Assembly: GCA_964200185.2 (NCBI GenBank)
Contig: CAXNAD020000256.1
Span: 1-23,264, forward strand
DNA: 23,264 bases
Direction of reading: 5' to 3'
DNA from: Choristocarpus tenellus KU-1152
Taxonomy: Eukaryota > Phaeophyceae
Part shown: piece after piece, positions 20,801 through 23,264 of the stretch
How the letters are laid out: the number at the start of each line of letters is the position of its first letter
Numbering within the stretch: position 1 is the stretch's first letter
Notes under the pieces: model-generated
Databases searched by the model: none
Told to the model about the DNA's origin: nothing
What the model saw: the letters and a program-made list of their open reading frames with translations, nothing else
Position numbers and translations under genes: made by a program

Positions 20801-21416
20801 TACTAACCCTCTCCTTGCCCCAGTGCACCCACGAACCACCTCTGGCCCCCACCAACCTCTACCTTCTTGGACAGTCCTCAACCTTCCTTGCCTGTAGCTG
20901 ATGCGCCAAATGCACATTCCTGGCTCTGATAAAATGTCCTTGTCTCCAGTGGCGCATGCCAAGGTTCTAGGGCTGTCCTATCCCCGAAAGCACTCGCCAT
21001 GGTGGGTGTGAGAGGATCTGGGGGGGTGGAACTTAGCGGAGGTGGGGGTGTGGATCAAAGTGGAAGCAGAGCGGTAAGCTCTGAAAATGTCTGCATCAAC
21101 AGAGAATCTACTCTAACGAAGACAGGTATGCTGCCACCCAGGTGCCCAATAGGTATTGCTGCGAGTTGTAGCAACTGAATTAATATGATACACAATATTA
21201 TTCAGCCAAAGATAAACAACAACACTGAGATTCTACGAGTTATGTCTTGCTGGCTCTTTTCTCAAGGATGCGTGCACTGTGCGGTGTACTCAGAGCACCT
21301 TGTGGCACTTGTTGCTTCATGTCCCTTGCTTTGATTCTAATCAAGTACGTGGAAAGCCTTTGAGCCAATATGATTTAAGTTCACCAATTATTTTTTATTC
21401 ACAACGCTATCAATAG
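14782..21416 (+). CDS. multi-exon gene for an unrecognised coiled-coil protein (5' end missing)
   Basis: Seven to eight exons join in phase by GT-AG introns: 14782-14826, 15245-15526, 16183-16353, 16716-16864, 18231-18333, 19421-19722 (or stop at 19726), 20950-21073 and possibly 21267-21416. Introns are 418, 656, 362, 1366, 1087, 1227 and 193 bases. The short form gives about 351 residues from the first recognised exon, the long form about 441. The protein is rich in Glu, Lys, Arg, Leu and Ala with helical, heptad-like runs (exons 3, 4, 6), fitting a cytoplasmic or cytoskeletal coiled-coil protein. No enzymatic motif or membrane segment was found. The start codon is not located; 3573 is one candidate. 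I do not recognise the family. Confidence 0.7.
15245..15526 (+). CDS. coiled-coil gene, exon 2 (94 codons)
   Basis: The acceptor is at 15243-15244 (accaaccccaag) and the donor is CCCAG|GTGACT. The 94 codons start AIPEEDRSAVVNAEVGSLV and end AAAVSSLQSQ in phase 0-0. The content is helical and mixed-charge, with a Trp-rich patch (KLWRSWSRLDRWLKHNGMSD) and a later RDPLTFFVQHFKSS. That suggests a small folded helical domain before the coiled coil. The acceptor is weaker than the others and could lie a few codons later (cctgag|gaag). No family match was recognised. Confidence 0.7.
16183..16353 (+). CDS. coiled-coil gene, exon 3 (57 codons)
   Basis: It is bounded by acceptor tccactgcag (AG at 16181-16182) and donor CAGCAG|GTGATA, phase 0-0. 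The codons run AEQVSKRHCKEVSRFEGQLL, then acidic MMEEDSASLALDLRERL, then TIAKRKAEEGLTAKVQQ. Leu/Val/Met at heptad-like spacing and dense charge give a strong coiled-coil look. It has the best coding appearance of the locus along with exons 4 and 6. Confidence 0.8.
16716..16864 (+). CDS. coiled-coil gene, exon 4 (149 bases)
   Basis: The acceptor is gcgattcag (AG at 16714-16715) and the donor CTCAG|GTGGGT. It reads VEDHLRRLYSQQLDEARSTN, then SDLKAKLSAVETELAAAK, then a Ser/Val-rich VPAVMSSSVDL, and ends in phase 2 (AG of a split codon). The coiled coil seems to stop at AAAK. An earlier in-frame GT (AAG|GTCCCA) would give phase 0 and skip exon 5; it is a poorer donor. Confidence 0.8.
17221..17571 (+). 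CDS. ORF inside intron 4, doubtful
   Basis: A 116-codon ATG-started frame lies wholly within the 1366-base intron between exons 4 and 5. It has no recognised motif; a central part reads VEISCFLRTKKPAVGGTVYC. A frame of this length is expected a few times by chance in the whole window. It might be a retained-intron product or an old insertion, but nothing positive supports it. Confidence 0.15.
   Translation: MVSAHSFNIPRGRPTTAPLLNHHHGNICWDMMCKTRIKIQAPTEQSAIQFQPIGVSNSGHVLGGPAKDVEISCFLRTKKPAVGGTVYCDRLDATGARILHKVIGCFLSCAVQKSKP
17975..18018. repeat. 44-bp near-perfect palindrome in intron 4
   Basis: The left half CCCCTGTGTCTACCGAGGAG plus GT is the inverse of the right half at 20 of 22 positions, centred on GGTACC at 17994-17999. 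Both exceptions are T/G pairs, which would still pair in RNA, so a transcript through here could form a stem with every base paired down to a tiny central loop. It is the longest foldback of this quality in the window outside the transposons. Confidence 0.8.
18231..18333 (+). CDS. coiled-coil gene, exon 5 (103 bases)
   Basis: After acceptor ccaatacccag (AG at 18229-18230), a single T completes the split codon from exon 4 (AG+T, Ser). Then 34 codons follow: KDAESWCEEVTNLKGLIEAK, NIFYTKNIREMLCE, ending at GAG|GTGCCG in phase 0. The phase agreement with both neighbours is the main evidence that exons 4, 5 and 6 belong together. The content is a helical segment without known motif. Confidence 0.75.
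19421..19726 (+). CDS. coiled-coil gene, exon 6 (about 100 codons, stop or donor at end)
   Basis: The acceptor is tttccccttctacag (AG at 19419-19420). The frame runs KVDLIKKVDANGAKYSALLS, then a strong coiled coil (ENKSLAADKNEMERELARI, RREIVFDNNRLAISQGQVLE, LTGRIKALEEDLERAN), then a less ordered tail ending DLTNTDDIEKK and TGA at 19724. The bases AA|GTGAGG at 19721-19728 are an excellent donor overlapping that stop. If used, the exon ends at 19722 in phase 2, exactly the phase required by the exon at 20950. The 125-codon frame on the other strand (19336-19713) is only its shadow. Confidence 0.85.
   Translation, partial: KVDLIKKVDANGAKYSALLSENKSLAADKNEMERELARIRREIVFDNNRLAISQGQVLELTGRIKALEEDLERANILSAPGSTDAKAVAADLTNTDDIEKK
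19727..20949. other. intron 6 or 3' flank; no gene supported
   Basis: If the stop at 19724 is used this is 3' flank; if the overlapping donor is used it is an intron. No polyadenylation site can be named with confidence. A GGT trinucleotide run occurs at about 20466-20485. The 121-codon minus-strand frame 20077-20442 has several Cys but no known pattern and no ATG near its start. Confidence 0.4.
20950..21073 (+). CDS. coiled-coil gene, probable exon 7 (Gly/Ser-rich)
   Basis: The acceptor is gtccttgtctccag (AG at 20948-20949) and the donor GCG|GTAAGC, both strong. One T completes the codon split at 19722, then 41 codons follow: GACQGSRAVLSPKALAMVGV, then a Gly-rich run (RGSGGVELSGGGGVDQSGSRA). 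It ends in phase 0. A second, later donor (GACAG|GTATGC near 21126) would extend it by about 18 codons. A flexible Gly/Ser tail after a coiled coil is a reasonable design. Expression of this exon is unproven. Confidence 0.5.
21267..21416 (+). CDS. coiled-coil gene, possible last exon
   Basis: After a good acceptor (ggctcttttctcaag, AG at 21265-21266), phase 0 matches the donor at 21073 and stays open for 49 codons to TAG at 21414. The content (DACTVRCTQSTLWHLLLHVP and following) has no motif and is not especially protein-like, so this could be chance. An in-frame donor (CAA|GTACGT) also falls inside it. Confidence 0.3.
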   Translation, partial: DACTVRCTQSTLWHLLLHVPCFDSNQVRGKPLSQYDLSSPIIFYSQRYQ

Positions 21417-22016
21417 GTCTCATCGACGGCAGGGGACAGAAGCCTGGTGTTTCGGAAGGTGCCATGCACAAGGGTAGAGCTATGTGCTTCTGTTCTACGA
21501 AATTTTCAGAGTATACCCAGTATACCCACGACCTTGTGAGTAGGTAGAGTTGGGTTTGTTGTGGTAGGGCGTGATGGGGTGAAGGACGCAAAGATTGGGG
21601 GGGTGAGGGTGAGGAGTAGGGATTATGGAGAATGGAGGAGCTGGTCAATATGCCTATCTTGTAGCTTCTTATTAAGCTTATCGTTCGCAAATATGGAACC
21701 CCAACTTATCTCCCCCTCTCTCCCTCAAAGATGATGAGTACAAGGATGGCTAGCTATTGAACTACAATAATGACTAAACTTGATCGTAGTGTCAATATTG
21801 TTTTGTTTCCATTTGGACAGTTTAGCGTTTTCTTTTGAGGTGATTGAGTGTGTGGGGTGAAGATTACCTCATCAAGGCAATATTTCCTCATTTTTGTGTT
21901 CATGCTTTACTTAGTCTTGACATGTTTGGACCTTGGAGTAACAATAGTAGTCTGGACAATGTTGCAAAATACTGGTCTTACCACAATCCATTTTCTGAAC
22001 CCATCCCTGTGGTTTA
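21417..22016. other. no gene seen
   Basis: G-rich purine stretches occur at 21540-21640 (plus strand) and AT-rich sequence from 21730 onwards. No exon, RNA gene or element end was recognised. Confidence 0.4.
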
Positions 22017-22326
22017 GTTGTGCCTTAAATTGAACCTCTCTAACCCAGCTCTCAGTTCTATAACAAGAGAAATTAGTCCTGACTCATGGGTTGGTTTGAG
22101 AAGGGTTAGGTATTGGATGGCAGTCGGATTATCAAACATGTGCAGGAGTAAGAGTCCTATGTTGCGCAGTATTACTGAAGGAGTTGATGGTAGGTTCAGG
22201 TTACCTCGTGTTTGGACAACGTTTGTGTATATAGTTGGATATGAGGGCAAAGAGGTATGCTACCACGATTTGATAGACGTGGTGCCATGTACCGGGCTGG
22301 TTTGCTCCCCAAAGAACTGCCCCTAA
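22017..22326 (+). CDS. unassigned 102-codon open frame, exon-like
   Basis: A TAG at 22015-22017 that could serve as a splice acceptor (ccctgtggtttag) is followed by about 102 open codons ending TAA at 22324-22326. Segments include SSITREISPDSWVGLRRVRY, WMAVGLSNMCRSKSPMLRS and RLPRVWTTFVYIVGYEGKEV. There is no ATG in the first third, so if real it is an internal or last exon. It ends about 20 bases before MITE copy 3. I do not recognise the product. A frame of this length is not rare by chance in 23 kb. Confidence 0.25.
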
Positions 22327-22346
22327 TTTGCTTGACACCTAGAGTG

Positions 22347-22596
22347 AAAGTATCTTAGAGAGTATGAGTTTTTCCCCTTTTGTCCATTTTGAGGCTTGGC
22401 TTCCCACGGGTTTTTAATGACATTTTACCTACTCCAAAATATTTCGGAGTAGGTAAAATGTATACGTTATGAAACATTGTGTCCACAACAAGGATATTGA
22501 CATCTCCTAACAAACACGATAGCCAAAATTACATCAAAATTGCAACATTGTAATTTGGTCCCCAAATGGACGTGGCTCTACCCTCTAAGATACTTT
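22347..22596 (-). mobile_element. MITE copy 3 (250 bp, inverted relative to copies 1 and 2)
   Basis: The ends are AAAGTATCTTAGAGAGTA (22347-22364) and the inverse of AAAGTATCTTAGAGGGTA (22579-22596), one mismatch. Read on the minus strand it follows copies 1 and 2 along its full length (GCCACGTCCATTTGGGG near one end, TGTCAATATCCTTGTTG in the middle). The core is the best preserved: CATTTTACCTACTCC and GGAGTAGGTAAAATG (22421-22435, 22446-22460) are exact inverted copies around a 10-base AT-rich loop. No coding sequence and no clear target-site duplication. Confidence 0.92.
22421..22460. repeat. 40-bp palindromic core of MITE copy 3
   Basis: A 15-bp perfect stem flanks AAAATATTTC, which is itself self-complementary except for one A/C pair. 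The same core is recognisable, with small losses, in copies 1 (6258-6297) and 2 (about 11907-11937), so the family carries a palindrome in its centre as well as at its ends. Confidence 0.85.
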
Positions 22597-23201
22597 CGCT
22601 CCTACAGTGATGATAGGGGTCAACACATTATTTGAGGTCCTGCAGGGCACTCATTCATTACCTGTCTACAACATATTTGTGCCCTTGTTATCTCACGGTC
22701 TGAAGCTAAGACTCAGAGTCCCCAACACTTGGAATTCGATTAAGATCCTTGCTCGCAAACACAAACCTTGTCTGTGCCCACTATAGCGTCTCCAGCGGGA
22801 CCTCCCATTGACACACAAGTGGATGTAGTTGTATTGCATTGACTTTTCGGGTGGAGTTCTCTTTGATGCCCTGTATGGATAGCATATATCAAGTACCTCA
22901 ATGTTCTGCATGCATGTCAACACAGCTGTAACTCATCAATAGCCTCTGGAATCCAAAGATCAATGAGTTATGGTTGATATGTTGAAACAGTGGAGACCAA
23001 AATTGGGACCTTGGCAGAAGAGAACTTGATAGGAGATGCTATATCAATTATTCTCTTCCATGTACTACGTAGTATCTACACTGAGGAACCAGATTAGCCA
23101 GCATATGTGGTCCCTATCGCTAGATGCAAAGTTCAAGTTCTGAACGTGAAGTTGTGCCACTGATGATCTGGCAAATTCTGAATTAAGAAGCATTTAGTGT
23201 C
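22597..23201. other. no gene seen between MITE ends
   Basis: No exon or RNA gene can be supported. The 76-codon minus-strand frame at 22693-22923 has no recognised motif. Confidence 0.4.
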
Positions 23202-23264
23202 AAAGTATCTGGGGGGGGGTGTCGGCGTCCGTTTTTCACCCTTTTTTCGATTTTCACTTTTTTG
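23202..23264 (+). mobile_element. left end of a fourth MITE-family member, cut by the window edge
   Basis: AAAGTATCT at 23202-23210 matches the first nine bases of the MITE terminal repeat. A G-run then replaces the TAGAGGG part, and GGCGTCCGTTTTTCACCC recalls the subterminal CGTCCGTTTGGGGACC block. The rest (Cs and poly-T) is different from the other copies, so it may be a divergent subfamily. It runs off the right edge. Confidence 0.6.

Overview
The window reads as eukaryotic nuclear DNA. Coding density is low, the longest open frames are short, and the only convincing host coding signal is split by GT-AG introns of about 190-1400 bases. Much of the rest is decayed mobile DNA. No operon structure, ribosome binding sites or prokaryotic genes are visible. 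The host lineage cannot be fixed. A mariner element with plant/stramenopile-type ends (CTCCCTC..., TA target site, about 39 residues between the second and third catalytic Asp), together with intron-rich genes, would fit a stramenopile or other algal/protist genome. That is inference only.

Layout. 481-2155 (minus strand) is a decayed non-LTR (LINE) retrotransposon covering reverse transcriptase and the C-terminal region. 2156-3572 has no gene I can support. 3573-3671 is a short charged coiled-coil-like first exon, with a possible second exon at 3896-3976. 3977-5130 is unassigned. 5130-8600 is a strongly AT-rich block with MITE copy 1 and a pair of hairpin-bearing inverted repeats 1.1 kb apart. 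8600-10280 is non-coding with small inverted repeats. 10281-11731 is a decayed Tc1/mariner element with both terminal repeats and TA target-site duplications. 11770-12014 is MITE copy 2. 12400-12567 is an exon-like frame. 13030-13390 is a second, more decayed mariner remnant. 13790-14047 is a possible Copia-like scrap.

14782 to at least 19726, and probably to about 21416, is a multi-exon gene on the plus strand for an unrecognised helical/coiled-coil protein. Seven exons join in phase. The apparent stop codon at 19724 overlaps an excellent splice donor, which could give two C-termini. A 44-bp near-perfect palindrome sits in its fourth intron. 22017-22326 is an unassigned open frame next to MITE copy 3 (22347-22596), and a fourth MITE-like end begins at 23202 and runs off the window.

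The main new-looking items are: (1) a 245-250 bp inverted-repeat element family with an 18-bp terminal repeat and a conserved palindromic core, three complete copies plus one end in 23 kb; (2) the coiled-coil gene, assembled by eye from splice sites and phase; (3) the 44-bp intronic palindrome. All similarity calls come from motifs recognised by eye; no search was run.
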